Assembly (NCBI RefSeq): GCF_014696105.1
Contig: NZ_JACJPO010000024.1
Span: 1 to 64,000, forward strand
Length of the DNA stretch: 64,000 nt
Source of the DNA: Microcoleus sp. FACHB-1515
GTDB lineage: Bacteria > Cyanobacteriota > Cyanobacteriia > Elainellales > Elainellaceae
Direction: 5' to 3'
This document shows positions 33,357 to 42,793 of this stretch, one piece after another. The notes under the pieces are model-generated. The model made no database searches and was not told where the DNA came from. It was given only the letters and a program-made list of their open reading frames with translations. Position 1 is the stretch's first letter. Every line of letters begins with the position of its first letter. The position numbers and the translations under genes are program-made.

Positions 33357-36122
33357 CTAGCGGATGACGAAATTGCTTGCACTGAGATTGGCAGCAGTAA
33401 AGTTTTGCAGGCTGGCGATCGTTTTATAGGTGCTGCCGCTGCCGAGGCCATCAATATCGAATTGAATTTCGGTGTTTGCACCGACCTGATTGACGCGAAT
33501 CACCTGATCTAATGTTGCCTCGCGAAAGCTGGATGAAGCGAAGATGCTAGCCAGATGAATTCGATCGCCCGCTTCAAAGTCAACGATCGTATGGCTTCTA
33601 CCTGTCCCCGTCAGCACAAACATATCGCTGCCTGCTCCGCCAATTAGCGTGTCTCTGCCAAATCCAAGTCCACCAATCAGGCGATCGTTGCCTGCACCTC
33701 CGATCAGCAGATCGCTTCCTGCACCTCCGGCGAGGCGATCGTTGCCTGCGCCTCCGGCGAGGCGATCGTCACCTCTGCCACCATCAAGAATGTCGTCTCC
33801 AGCGCGGCCATTGATCAAGTCATCGCCGCGCCGACCGTTGAGGCCGTCGTTGCCGTTTGTGCCGATGAGTCGATCGGCTTTGGAGGTGCCGTTTTTGCGA
33901 TTGGTGATTCTGCCAAAGCTAATAGGCCATTCACCCAGTTGTCCGCTCAGCGGATTGGTAGGAGTCGGGTCGGGGTTGGTGAGGGGAGCAGGCGCGATCG
34001 ACAAGACAAATTCATCGCGAATCGAAGCGTTGGCGCGATCGGTTGCGGTGACTTTCAAAGAGAGCGATCCGGCTTGCGGCGGCGTCCCTGTGAATTCACC
34101 TGTTGCCGGATTGAAGCTGAGCCAACTTGGTAGGGCTGTGCCGTCGGCTTGCGTGACGCTGAGGGTGAGGCGGTCTTGAGCGTCAATATCCTGAAAGGTT
34201 TGCGATGGCAGGCTGAAGCGGAAGGCGCGTCCGGCTTGGGCGGTTTGGTCAGCGATCGCATTTGCCACAGTGGGCGCGTCGTTGGTGTTGGTGACGGTGA
34301 GATCAAAGGCGGGCAGGGCGATCGAGTTTACGCCGTCCGAGACGCTGATCACGATGCCGGAAGTGGTTCCGACTGCTGCGTTGGTCGGTGTGCCGCTGAG
34401 GGTTCCGGTGGCAGTGTCGAAGGTTGCCCAGGTCGGTTGATTTTGAATCGTGAAAATCAGCGAGGTTCTTTCGGGGTCGATCGCGGTTGGGGTGAAGCTG
34501 TATATGCCGTCTTCGTCGATCGTCGTTGCGGGTGTGCCGCTGATGCTGGGCGGCTCGTCAAGGTCGATCGACATCGTGTAATCGGCTGTGCTGAAGCCAT
34601 AGGCATCTCGGACTCTGAACTGAAAGCTGGCGCGATCGACGTTGGCATCGGGCGTAAATTTCAGCTTGTTGAGGTCGTCTACTGGAATGATGCGATCGAT
34701 CCGCACTGCTTCGCCGTCGTCTTCCTGACCGTTGCCGTCACTGTCGAAAAACAAACTGCCTGCTGTTTCGAGGCCAGTGATGTAGATCGATCGCAGCGTT
34801 TCACCGTTGGCATCGCTGAAGGGAAAATCGGAGGCGGCGAAGGTGTAAGGCGTGTTTGCGATCGTGCTGACGATCGCATCGGCTGAGGTTGGCAGGAAGT
34901 TAGCGTCAAGGCTACCGTCTGGGTTGTAGCGGACTATCGCAAAATTGTTGCGAAACCTGTCGCTGGTGTTTCCAACCACCAAAATCTTGCCATCAATCTG
35001 CACAGTCATCCCGTAGCTGATGTCTGGGGTGTTATTAATGTCAGTTGTAACAATGCCACCCGTACCGAAGCTAGTGTCGAGCGTACCATCTTCGTTGTAG
35101 CGGACGACGGCAAAATCGGTGGTGCTAACTCCATAGACACCAGCCTTGTGACCAGCAACGAGAATTTTGCCATCACTCTGCACTTTTATACTGATGGGAG
35201 GATCACCAGAGCCGTAACTGCTGTTGAAACTGTCATCGACGAGTTTTCCGCCTGTACCGAAGCTGGTGTCAAGTGTGCCGTCTTCGTTGTAGCGGACGAG
35301 CGCAAAGTTGTAATTGTTGCTGACAGAATAACCAGCGACGAGAATTTTCCCATTGCTCTGTACGGTCAAACTGTAAGGAAGGTCAGTAGAGTTATTAATG
35401 TCAGTGATGACTTTACCGCCTGTGCCGAAGCTAGTGTCGAGTGTACCGTCCTCGTTGTAGCGAACGATCGCAACATCCCAACGGTTGCCAGCGTAACCAG
35501 TGACGAGGATTTTGCCGTTGTTCTGTATGGCTAGACCATAGGCAATGTTAAAGGTGTTGTCGTCACCAGGATCAGTAACGACCTTGCCACCTGTGCCGAA
35601 ACTGGTATCGAGTGAGCCATCTATGTTGTAGCGGAAAACGGCAAAATCGCTACTAGCAGTGCCACCAGCATGACCAGCAACCACAATTTTGCCATCACTC
35701 TGTACAGCCACGCGATGCGCGAAACCGCCGTTGGTCTCGGTTATGACGATGCCACCTGTACCGAAGCTGGTGTCAAGTGTTCCGTCTGGATTGTAACGAA
35801 CAACCACGAAGTCATCAGCAGGACTGCTTGGACTCGTAAAACCAGTTAGAAGAATTTTGCCATCGCTTTGCACGGCCATACCAAAGCCGACATCATTGCT
35901 GTTGTTGCGGATGTCTGTAGTGACACTGCCACCGATTCCAAAGCTAGCGTCTAATGTACCATCAGCGTTGTAGCGAGCGATCGCAAAGTCATTTCCAGTC
36001 GTCCTCCTACCAATGAAGCCACCCACTAAAATCTTGCCATCGCTTAGGGCAATGACATCGCGGCTTTCGTCATTGCCGCCAAAGTCAGTGGTAATTTTGC
36101 CAGTCGCGCCAAAAGAAGTCAT
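33357..36122 (-). CDS. large RTX protein with delta-60 repeats and cadherin-like modules
   Basis: 921 aa, predicted type I-secreted. Residues 1-~400 hold seven or more delta-60 repeats (RYNEDGTLDTSFGTGG followed by VQSDGKILVAG), a propeller-type module. Then a cadherin-like module (~410-520), two He_PIG-type Ig folds (~520-700), a Pro/Asn linker, RTX repeats (~745-830, GGAGNDRLAGGAGSD) and a C-terminal T1SS domain ending SASNFVIR. The protein starts directly inside a repeat (MTSFGATGKITTDFGG) with no signal peptide, as type I substrates do. The DNA of neighbouring repeats is very similar, so length variation by recombination is likely. Confidence 0.88.
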   Translation of the reverse strand: MTSFGATGKITTDFGGNDESRDVIALSDGKILVGGFIGRRTTGNDFAIARYNADGTLDASFGIGGSVTTDIRNNSNDVGFGMAVQSDGKILLTGFTSPSSPADDFVVVRYNPDGTLDTSFGTGGIVITETNGGFAHRVAVQSDGKIVVAGHAGGTASSDFAVFRYNIDGSLDTSFGTGGKVVTDPGDDNTFNIAYGLAIQNNGKILVTGYAGNRWDVAIVRYNEDGTLDTSFGTGGKVITDINNSTDLPYSLTVQSNGKILVAGYSVSNNYNFALVRYNEDGTLDTSFGTGGKLVDDSFNSSYGSGDPPISIKVQSDGKILVAGHKAGVYGVSTTDFAVVRYNEDGTLDTSFGTGGIVTTDINNTPDISYGMTVQIDGKILVVGNTSDRFRNNFAIVRYNPDGSLDANFLPTSADAIVSTIANTPYTFAASDFPFSDANGETLRSIYITGLETAGSLFFDSDGNGQEDDGEAVRIDRIIPVDDLNKLKFTPDANVDRASFQFRVRDAYGFSTADYTMSIDLDEPPSISGTPATTIDEDGIYSFTPTAIDPERTSLIFTIQNQPTWATFDTATGTLSGTPTNAAVGTTSGIVISVSDGVNSIALPAFDLTVTNTNDAPTVANAIADQTAQAGRAFRFSLPSQTFQDIDAQDRLTLSVTQADGTALPSWLSFNPATGEFTGTPPQAGSLSLKVTATDRANASIRDEFVLSIAPAPLTNPDPTPTNPLSGQLGEWPISFGRITNRKNGTSKADRLIGTNGNDGLNGRRGDDLINGRAGDDILDGGRGDDRLAGGAGNDRLAGGAGSDLLIGGAGNDRLIGGLGFGRDTLIGGAGSDMFVLTGTGRSHTIVDFEAGDRIHLASIFASSSFREATLDQVIRVNQVGANTEIQFDIDGLGSGSTYKTIASLQNFTAANLSASNFVIR

Positions 36123-36371
36123 GGTAATGTACTCCGAATTTGTAAATAAATTGTGAGGCGAAACCTCTCAGGTTTGAAGTGTGCGTAAAGTTGAATTACT
36201 GAATCAGTAAAATTTCGGAAAAATATTAGAATTCTCTGAATTTTACGTTTTCGTGAAGCCAGCTAGAAAAGCAATTTGCTACAGAAGAGCGCACTTCAGC
36301 ACCTAAATTAGCACTCCAAAAAGTGGCTCGTAAACAGAGAATTTGCGGTCAATTTCAGATAAGAATTATCA

Positions 36372-36413
36372 GAAAAAAGAGGCGACCGATTTCACTGGAA
36401 GATCGATCGCCTC
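36372..36413 (-). terminator. minus-strand hairpin plus U-tract upstream of the delta-60 gene
   Basis: GAGGCGACCGAT and ATCGATCGCCTC pair with one mismatch over an 11-nt loop. On the minus strand the stem is followed by TTTTTTCTG. No minus-strand gene ends here; it sits ~260 bp before the start of the delta-60 protein gene, where it could attenuate the leader or end a short antisense RNA. Confidence 0.6.
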
Positions 36414-36549
36414 ATTAAATCTTTGAACGAATGCGAAAGTTTCGATCGCCTATCGCCGCAAGCAAGGTCAACTTAATGGCTATTTCTGGGTGATGGCTAG
36501 CGATCGCAATTTCCCAGCAGGGTGTCGCTCGATCGCTGTCGCAGAACTC

Positions 36550-36563
36550 AGAACGTCTGTACT
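36550..36563. promoter_or_regulatory. candidate LexA box upstream of uvrA
   Basis: AGAACGTCTGTACT fits RGTACNNNDGTWCB with one mismatch (third base). It lies 134 bp before the likely uvrA ATG and about 20 bp before a TAAAAT hexamer, positions compatible with repression. Confidence 0.5.
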
Positions 36564-36696
36564 GAACTCAGGAAAGCAAGCTAAAATAGGCGTTTGCACC
36601 CCTTTGTCTATCGGGCTATTCCTGAAATTTGGGGAGTAGCGATAGGATCATTAAGGACTGTTGCCCGTAGAAATGCTGCTTTGGGACTGCCCCTCC

Positions 36697-39600
36697 ATGC
36701 CTGATCGCAAATCTGACCGCCCTTCTGTTCCTGCTTCCGCTGATGCTCATCAGAACGGACACCAAAACGGCCATCGATCGATCCAGTCGCTCAACAGCAT
36801 TCGCATCCGGGGCGCACGACAGCACAACCTCAAAGATATTGACCTGGAACTGCCCCGCGATCGCCTGATCGTCTTCACAGGCGTTTCCGGGTCGGGCAAA
36901 TCTTCCCTCGCCTTTGACACGATTTTTGCCGAAGGTCAACGCCGCTACGTGGAATCGCTCAGCGCCTACGCCCGTCAGTTTTTGGGACAGGTGGATAAGC
37001 CGGACGTAGACGCGATCGAAGGACTCAGCCCCGCGATTTCGATCGACCAGAAATCCACGTCACACAATCCGCGATCGACGGTCGGAACCGTGACGGAAAT
37101 TTACGACTACCTGCGTCTTTTGTACGGACGCGCCGGAGAGCCGCACTGCCCGATTTGCGATCGATCGATCGTGCCGCAGACGATCGACGAAATGACCGAT
37201 CGCGTCATGGAACTGCCCGATCGCACCCGCTTTCAGATTCTCGCTCCGGTCGTGCGCGGCAAAAAAGGGACACACAAGAAAATGTTGTCCAGCCTTGCCT
37301 CAGAAGGCTTTGTGCGCGTCCGCGTCGATGGCGAAGTGCGCGAACTGAGCGATTCGATCGAACTCGACAAAAATCACTATCACGATATCGAAGTCGTGGT
37401 CGATCGACTGGTCAAGCGCGACAACATTCAAGAACGGCTCGTCGATTCACTTTCGACCTGCCTGAAGCGATCGGAAGGCATTGCGATCGTCGAAATTCTG
37501 CCCGACTCGAATAACGTCATTCCGCTGCCGTCTGGATCGCAGCTATCCGTTTTGCCCAACGTGGCGGCTGAGCCTGCCGGACGCTACGGCCAGCCGGAAG
37601 AAGAGGAAGCGCCCCAGTCGATCGATGTCGTCTTCTCAGAAAACTTCGCCTGTCCGATTCACGGCGCGGTGATGGAAGAACTCTCGCCCCGTCTGTTCTC
37701 GTTCAACTCACCGTATGGAGCTTGTCCCGACTGTCACGGCTTGGGCACAAAGCGCACCTTTTCGGCTGAGTTGGTTGTGCCCGATCCCTCACTTCCGGTT
37801 TATGCGGCGATCGCTCCCTGGTCAGAAAAAGACAACACCTACTACTTCTCGCTGCTCTACAGCGTCGGCAAAGCGTTCGGCTTTGAACTGCAATCGCCCT
37901 GGGAAAACCTGACACCCGACCAGCAGCACGCGATTTTGCACGGCTCCGACGAAAAAATCTACATCGAATCCGATTCGCGCTATCGCGACACCAAGGGCTA
38001 TCACCGCCGCTATGAAGGCGTCCTCCCGATGCTGGAACGGCAGTACGAAGAAAGCACATCGGAGATGTATCGGCAGAAGCTGGAACAATATTTGGTGAAT
38101 CAGCCTTGCGAAGTTTGCGGCGGCGATCGCCTCAAGCCCGCCTCGCTCGCCGTCCGACTGGGACAATATCGCCTCAAAGACCTCACCAGCGTTTCGATTC
38201 GCGACTGTCTCGATCGCGTTACGCAGATGAACCTGACGCCCCGCCAAGCGCAAATTGGTGATCTAGCTCTCCGGGAAGTCCGAGCGAGACTTCAGTTTTT
38301 GCTCGATGTCGGACTCGATTATCTGACGCTCGATCGCACGGCGATGACCTTATCCGGCGGCGAAGCCCAGCGCATCCGACTCGCCACGCAGATTGGTTCC
38401 GGCTTGACGGGCGTTCTGTACGTTTTGGATGAGCCGAGTATCGGACTGCATCAGCGGGATAACGATCGCCTCCTGCAAACGCTGCACCGCCTGCGCGATT
38501 TGGGCAACACGCTGATCGTCGTGGAACATGACGAAGACACGATTCGCGCTGCCGATTATCTCGTGGATATTGGTCCCGGTGCGGGCGTACATGGCGGATC
38601 GATCGTCGCCCAAGGTTCACTCGAAAATCTGCTGAAAGCCGAGCATTCCCTGACGGGCGCATATCTCTCCGGTCGTCGCGTGATCGAAACGCCAGCCGAA
38701 CGCCGCCCCGGAAACAACCGCAGCCTCCGCATCCGCAACGCCCACCGCAACAACCTCAAAAATATTGACGTAGACATCCCGCTGGGCAAACTCGTTTGCA
38801 TCACGGGCGTATCGGGATCGGGCAAATCCACGCTGGTCAACGAACTGCTCTATCCCGCCATTCAGCAGCACTTTGGCCGCAAAATTCCGCCCTCCAAGGA
38901 AATGGACGAAGTGGGCGGCCTGAATGCGCTGGACAAGGCGATCGTCATCGACCAGTCTCCGATCGGTCGGACACCCAGATCCAACCCCGCCACCTATACG
39001 GGCGTATTTGACGTGATTCGCGAACTGTTTTCCGAAGCGATCGAGGCCAAAGCCAGAGGCTACAAGGCCGGACAATTCTCATTCAACGTCAAAGGTGGAC
39101 GCTGCGAAGCCTGCGGTGGACAAGGCGTCAACGTGATCGAAATGAACTTCCTGCCGGATGTCTATGTGCAGTGCGAAGTTTGCAAAGGCGCACGCTACAA
39201 CCGCGAAACTTTGCAGGTGAAGTACAAAGGCAAATCGATCTCCGATGTGCTGAACATGACCGCCGACGAAGCCCTCGAATTCTTTGTCAACATTCCCAAA
39301 GCCCACTGCCGACTGGAAACAATGGTCGATGTCGGCTTGGGCTACGTCCGCTTAGGCCAAACCGCCCCAACGCTCTCTGGTGGGGAAGCTCAGCGCCTAA
39401 AACTCGCCTCCGAACTGTCACGCCGCGCAACCGGAAAAACGCTTTACCTGATCGATGAACCGACCACCGGATTGTCCTTTTATGACGTTCACAAACTGCT
39501 CGACGTGATGCAGCGGCTTGTAGATAAAGGTAATTCCGTTCTTGTGATCGAACACAATCTGGACGTGATTCGCTGTGCAGATTGGGTGATCGATTTGGGG

Positions 39601-39738
39601 CCAGAAGGCGGCGATCGCGGTGGCGAAATTGTCGCAGTCGGTACGCCCGAACAAGTTGCCGAAAATCCCCGCTCCTACACAGGCCAATATCTCAAGCAGG
39701 TGTTGATTCGTCACCCGATCGCAAGTGCAGCACGTTAA
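36697..39738 (+). CDS. uvrA: excinuclease ABC subunit A
   Basis: DNA damage recognition subunit of nucleotide excision repair. Start chosen at ATG 36697 (1013 aa, [15 protein letters not shown]); readings from TTG 36661 or ATG 36673 add 12 or 8 residues. Two ABC modules with Walker [13 protein letters not shown] and [12 protein letters not shown], signature [12 protein letters not shown] and [12 protein letters not shown], and zinc-binding Cys clusters (YGACPDCHG with [19 protein letters not shown] with [10 protein letters not shown]). N-terminal tail has a short HQNGHQNGH repeat. Candidate LexA box upstream. Confidence 0.97.
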   Translation: MPDRKSDRPSVPASADAHQNGHQNGHRSIQSLNSIRIRGARQHNLKDIDLELPRDRLIVFTGVSGSGKSSLAFDTIFAEGQRRYVESLSAYARQFLGQVDKPDVDAIEGLSPAISIDQKSTSHNPRSTVGTVTEIYDYLRLLYGRAGEPHCPICDRSIVPQTIDEMTDRVMELPDRTRFQILAPVVRGKKGTHKKMLSSLASEGFVRVRVDGEVRELSDSIELDKNHYHDIEVVVDRLVKRDNIQERLVDSLSTCLKRSEGIAIVEILPDSNNVIPLPSGSQLSVLPNVAAEPAGRYGQPEEEEAPQSIDVVFSENFACPIHGAVMEELSPRLFSFNSPYGACPDCHGLGTKRTFSAELVVPDPSLPVYAAIAPWSEKDNTYYFSLLYSVGKAFGFELQSPWENLTPDQQHAILHGSDEKIYIESDSRYRDTKGYHRRYEGVLPMLERQYEESTSEMYRQKLEQYLVNQPCEVCGGDRLKPASLAVRLGQYRLKDLTSVSIRDCLDRVTQMNLTPRQAQIGDLALREVRARLQFLLDVGLDYLTLDRTAMTLSGGEAQRIRLATQIGSGLTGVLYVLDEPSIGLHQRDNDRLLQTLHRLRDLGNTLIVVEHDEDTIRAADYLVDIGPGAGVHGGSIVAQGSLENLLKAEHSLTGAYLSGRRVIETPAERRPGNNRSLRIRNAHRNNLKNIDVDIPLGKLVCITGVSGSGKSTLVNELLYPAIQQHFGRKIPPSKEMDEVGGLNALDKAIVIDQSPIGRTPRSNPATYTGVFDVIRELFSEAIEAKARGYKAGQFSFNVKGGRCEACGGQGVNVIEMNFLPDVYVQCEVCKGARYNRETLQVKYKGKSISDVLNMTADEALEFFVNIPKAHCRLETMVDVGLGYVRLGQTAPTLSGGEAQRLKLASELSRRATGKTLYLIDEPTTGLSFYDVHKLLDVMQRLVDKGNSVLVIEHNLDVIRCADWVIDLGPEGGDRGGEIVAVGTPEQVAENPRSYTGQYLKQVLIRHPIASAAR

Positions 39739-40214
39739 ATCCAAAATTGTCGATCGCAGCCAGTCCACAGTGGACGAATTGAAGCATCCACCCTGTGTCA
39801 GTATTTCACCAGACTTCACCATATCTTCGCGCAAACTTCAATTCAGTTCAACGCTTTTGCAGCAAGCTTGCGGATACGATGGTCAGATACGCAAATCCTC
39901 AGATGCGACACGGATCGATCGAGTCCTGCAATTGTGATTGATGTCACCTCGATCGCTTGCGAAAATCACCAGTGTAGTGCTCAGCCGTCACTTGCAGAAC
40001 GAGAAGGGCGATCGATACTGATAATCGAGTTCCTGAATCGTTCGGTTGAGTTCCTGAATCGTTACTGACTGCATTCTCTCGCCCTCACACCCCCCGTTGA
40101 GAATGAACCTGAATGAGGGGTCTTACCCCTATTCCCTCACATCAGCGAGTGTTTCTACGATCAGCGAATATTCAGTGAAACTCCTGTCTAGACGCGATCG
40201 TGTGAGGTGCAGCG
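39739..40214. other. 476-bp intergenic region after uvrA
   Basis: Holds a 16-bp direct repeat GAGTTCCTGAATCGTT (40027-40042 and 40048-40063) and a perfect 6-bp hairpin AGGGGT-CTT-ACCCCT (40116-40130) within a C-rich stretch. No gene or known RNA family is identified; a small noncoding RNA around 40080-40150 cannot be excluded. Confidence 0.45.
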
Positions 40215-40349
40215 GTGTCCAATAATTCCTCTAGTTCGATGACGACTCAAGTAGAGCCGCCCAAGCGTAAACTAAAGCCGAATCCATTTATTGCACAGCG
40301 CGACCCTACTACAGGACGCTGGATTATTATTAGGCCAACAGCGAGCTAA
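40215..40349 (+). CDS. small basic protein, 44 aa
   Basis: GTG start with GAGGTG 10 bp upstream; 44 codons to TAA. The sequence has an N-terminal Ser-rich start, then EPPKRKLKPNPFIAQRDPTT and GRWIIIRPTAS, an ordered-looking basic segment that does not resemble random translation. Not recognised as a named family. Confidence 0.45.
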   Translation: MSNNSSSSMTTQVEPPKRKLKPNPFIAQRDPTTGRWIIIRPTAS

Positions 40350-40628
40350 GCTCCGCTGGTCGCCCATAATTTGACCCTCGTTAATTGAAACCAGCCGAGA
40401 GGCAGCAAGCATCTTGTCAAGGTGCGATCGCGGCCTCCGGCTTTCTCGTGCTTGCCTGCCTGTTCGCCTTCCTTGCGCCCAAGCCCAAGCTCCAATTGCG
40501 TACAAGCTTCGCTCCTCTTTGCGAGATGATGTCGCTTGCTGCCCTGCCAGCGGCTCAATGCACCTGCTGTGTGAAATCGATCGCTTCGGTAATCTATCTT
40601 AATTAATGAAGCACAAATCGAAATACTC

Positions 40629-40871
40629 ATGGCAAAACACACGCAGGCGCATTTGACCCGCACGGTCGATCGCACCGCCCCCGATGGCCTCAAAGACCTC
40701 ACCAAGAAGAAAATGGAATACTACATGGGTGCAAAGCTGATCGAGATCGGCGTGGAACCCAGCTCTGCGATCTACCGCTGGACAACTGAACTGAAGGGCA
40801 CCAAAGAGGTTTACACCTGTAGCGCCTACTGGGGCGATTCTAAAGCCAAGGTGTTACAGGAAGGCGGCTAA
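40629..40871 (+). CDS. small hypothetical protein
   Basis: 80 aa: MAKHTQAHLTRTVDRTAPDG then KKKMEYYMGAKLIEIGVEPS and YRWTTELKGTKEVYTCSAYW. Hydrophilic, one Cys, no membrane segment. The ordered aromatic pattern and lack of competing frames support a real gene. Function unknown; flanked by uvrA and a hybrid kinase. Confidence 0.65.
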   Translation: MAKHTQAHLTRTVDRTAPDGLKDLTKKKMEYYMGAKLIEIGVEPSSAIYRWTTELKGTKEVYTCSAYWGDSKAKVLQEGG

Positions 40872-41032
40872 ACTCGCAAAATGGGATGCACGAGGGAGTT
40901 GCACCTCGACTCCTTCATGCATCCCAGATCAAATCGCAAACACTGGCTTGCCAAATCTCTCTTAGTAGCAATGTCAGTCCTGACAAAATTCTTCAAAATG
41001 GATCTACTATGCTCGCAATCTTTAGGTAGACC

Positions 41033-42793
41033 GTGAACGGGGACGATTTTGTTGATCAAATTCAAGATGTGCAGAAACGAGTCGCCGAGCTACAGGAAGA
41101 TGCGAGTCAACTGCCACTTCAGCAAAAAAGCCGACTGACCGAATCGCTAGAGCGCCTAACCACTGCGCTGCGCGATTTGCAGGTCGCAGAAGAAGCGATT
41201 CGACTGTTGCTCTCTGCCGTGCAGCAGTCGCGAGATTCAATCATCATCACAACGGCGCATCTCAATCCACCGGGACCTGAGATTGTCTACGTGAATCCGG
41301 CCTTTAGCGAAATGACCGGATATGACACGCACGAGGTGCTGGGCAAAACACCCCGGATTTTGCAGGGATCAGATACCGATCGCAACCTGCTCGACGACCT
41401 GCGCCAGCATCTCGAAGACGGCGAACCCTTTCACGGTGAAGCAATCAACTATCGCAAAGACGGCACCGAATTTTATGTCGAATGGAACATCACGCCGATT
41501 CGCAACGTGAATCAGCAGGTGACGCATTTTGTCGCGATTCAGCGAAATATTAGCGATCGCAAACAGCTTGAAGTCGAGCGCGAATATTTGCTAGAGCAAG
41601 AACACAGTGCCCGCAACCAAGCCGAAGCCGCCAACCGCACCAAAGATGAATTTCTGGCGACGCTCTCCCATGAGCTACGCACACCACTAACCCCGATTCT
41701 CGGCTGGTCAAAAGTGCTGCAAACCAAAAAGCTGCCGCAGGCCAAGCTGCAAGAAGCCCTCGCCACGATCGAGCAAAACGCCAAGCGCCAAGCGCAACTT
41801 GTGGATGATCTGCTCGATTTGTCGCGTATTGTTCAAGGCAAGCTCAGCCTCGACCTGACCAAAGTTAATCTAAGTGAACCGATCGCTGCTGCACTCGAAA
41901 CGGTTCGCCCTGCTGCGGATGCCAAATCGATTGCGATTGCCACTCAGTTTGCCGTGTCTGATGCGATCGTCCTGGGTGACGCTGGCCGCTTACAGCAGAT
42001 TGTTTGGAACCTGCTCTCGAACGCGATTAAGTTTACGCCCACCAGTGGAAAGGTGAAAGTGAAGTTGAGCGTTCGGGATGCCTCGACGCCTCATTCTCTC
42101 GCTGAAATTACGGTTTGCGACACAGGCAAAGGCATCGATCCGAACTTTTTGCCGTATGTGTTCGATCGCTTCCGCCAAGAAGATAGTTCGATTACTCGGC
42201 AATTCGGCGGGCTAGGGTTGGGGTTGTCGCTGGTGCGGCAGTTGGTTGAAGCGCATGGCGGCACGATCGCCGCTGAGAGTGCCGGAGTTGGCAAGGGTGC
42301 AACCTTCACCGTCCGCCTGCCGCTGATTGCCCAGTCGATCGAGCCTGACCCGGAACCGCCTGCCGACCTCAAGTTTCATTTGCAGAATGTGCGCGTTCTG
42401 ATCGTGGAAGATGAACCGTCTACCTTACAGTTTCTTGCGTTTTTGCTGGAGCAAGAAGGCGCGATTGTCACGGCCATGCCTTCTGCTTCAGACGCCCTTG
42501 AACATTTGAAGCGATCGCCGTTCGATTTGCTAATTAGCGACATTGCCATGCAGGAGATGGACGGATACAAGCTGATTGAGCAGGTGCGCTCTTTAGACTC
42601 GTGTAGCGACTCGCTGCCCGACTCCAACGCGAAGATTCCGGCGATCGCGCTGACGGCCTACACAGCCCAAAGTGAACACGATCAAGCAATTTCAGTCGGA
42701 TTCCAGCAGCATCTCGCCAAACCGATCGAGCCAGAAGCCTTGATTCACGCAGCCGCGATCGCGCTGGGGCGACCTGTCAATGCCATTACTTAA
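41033..42793 (+). CDS. hybrid histidine kinase: PAS-HisKA-HATPase-REC
   Basis: 586 aa from GTG, cytosolic. N-terminal coiled coil (~10-60), PAS (~62-185), HisKA with phospho-acceptor His in LSHELRTPLTPI (~213), HATPase with N-box NLLSNAIKF, G1 DTGKGID and G2 GLGLGLS, then a receiver starting VLIVEDEPS (~454) with Asp in LLISDIAMQEMDGY. All catalytic boxes are intact. The PAS domain contains EVLGKTPRILQGSDTDRNLL, LOV-like in sequence but with Pro where the photoactive Cys would be. Cognate output unknown. Confidence 0.9.
   Translation: MNGDDFVDQIQDVQKRVAELQEDASQLPLQQKSRLTESLERLTTALRDLQVAEEAIRLLLSAVQQSRDSIIITTAHLNPPGPEIVYVNPAFSEMTGYDTHEVLGKTPRILQGSDTDRNLLDDLRQHLEDGEPFHGEAINYRKDGTEFYVEWNITPIRNVNQQVTHFVAIQRNISDRKQLEVEREYLLEQEHSARNQAEAANRTKDEFLATLSHELRTPLTPILGWSKVLQTKKLPQAKLQEALATIEQNAKRQAQLVDDLLDLSRIVQGKLSLDLTKVNLSEPIAAALETVRPAADAKSIAIATQFAVSDAIVLGDAGRLQQIVWNLLSNAIKFTPTSGKVKVKLSVRDASTPHSLAEITVCDTGKGIDPNFLPYVFDRFRQEDSSITRQFGGLGLGLSLVRQLVEAHGGTIAAESAGVGKGATFTVRLPLIAQSIEPDPEPPADLKFHLQNVRVLIVEDEPSTLQFLAFLLEQEGAIVTAMPSASDALEHLKRSPFDLLISDIAMQEMDGYKLIEQVRSLDSCSDSLPDSNAKIPAIALTAYTAQSEHDQAISVGFQQHLAKPIEPEALIHAAAIALGRPVNAIT

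Larger units (their letters stand above)
36123..36696. other. regulatory region between the delta-60 gene and uvrA
   Basis: 574 bp between divergent genes. It contains a strong minus-oriented hairpin (36379-36413), a candidate LexA box (36550-36563) and a TAAAAT -10-like hexamer near 36587. No protein-coding frame is supported. Confidence 0.5.

Noticed and set aside
33649-34886. Long plus-strand frames opposite the delta-60 RTX gene
   Set aside because: They are antisense shadows of the strongly biased Gly/Asp repeat coding sequence.
34900-36110. Tandem DNA repeats that could be a satellite or CRISPR array
   Set aside because: They are in-frame delta-60 protein repeats of ~165 bp inside one continuous gene.
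40080-40140. Yfr1-like small RNA
   Set aside because: The C-rich CTCACACC stretch lacks the full ACTCCTCACAC core and the flanking stems.
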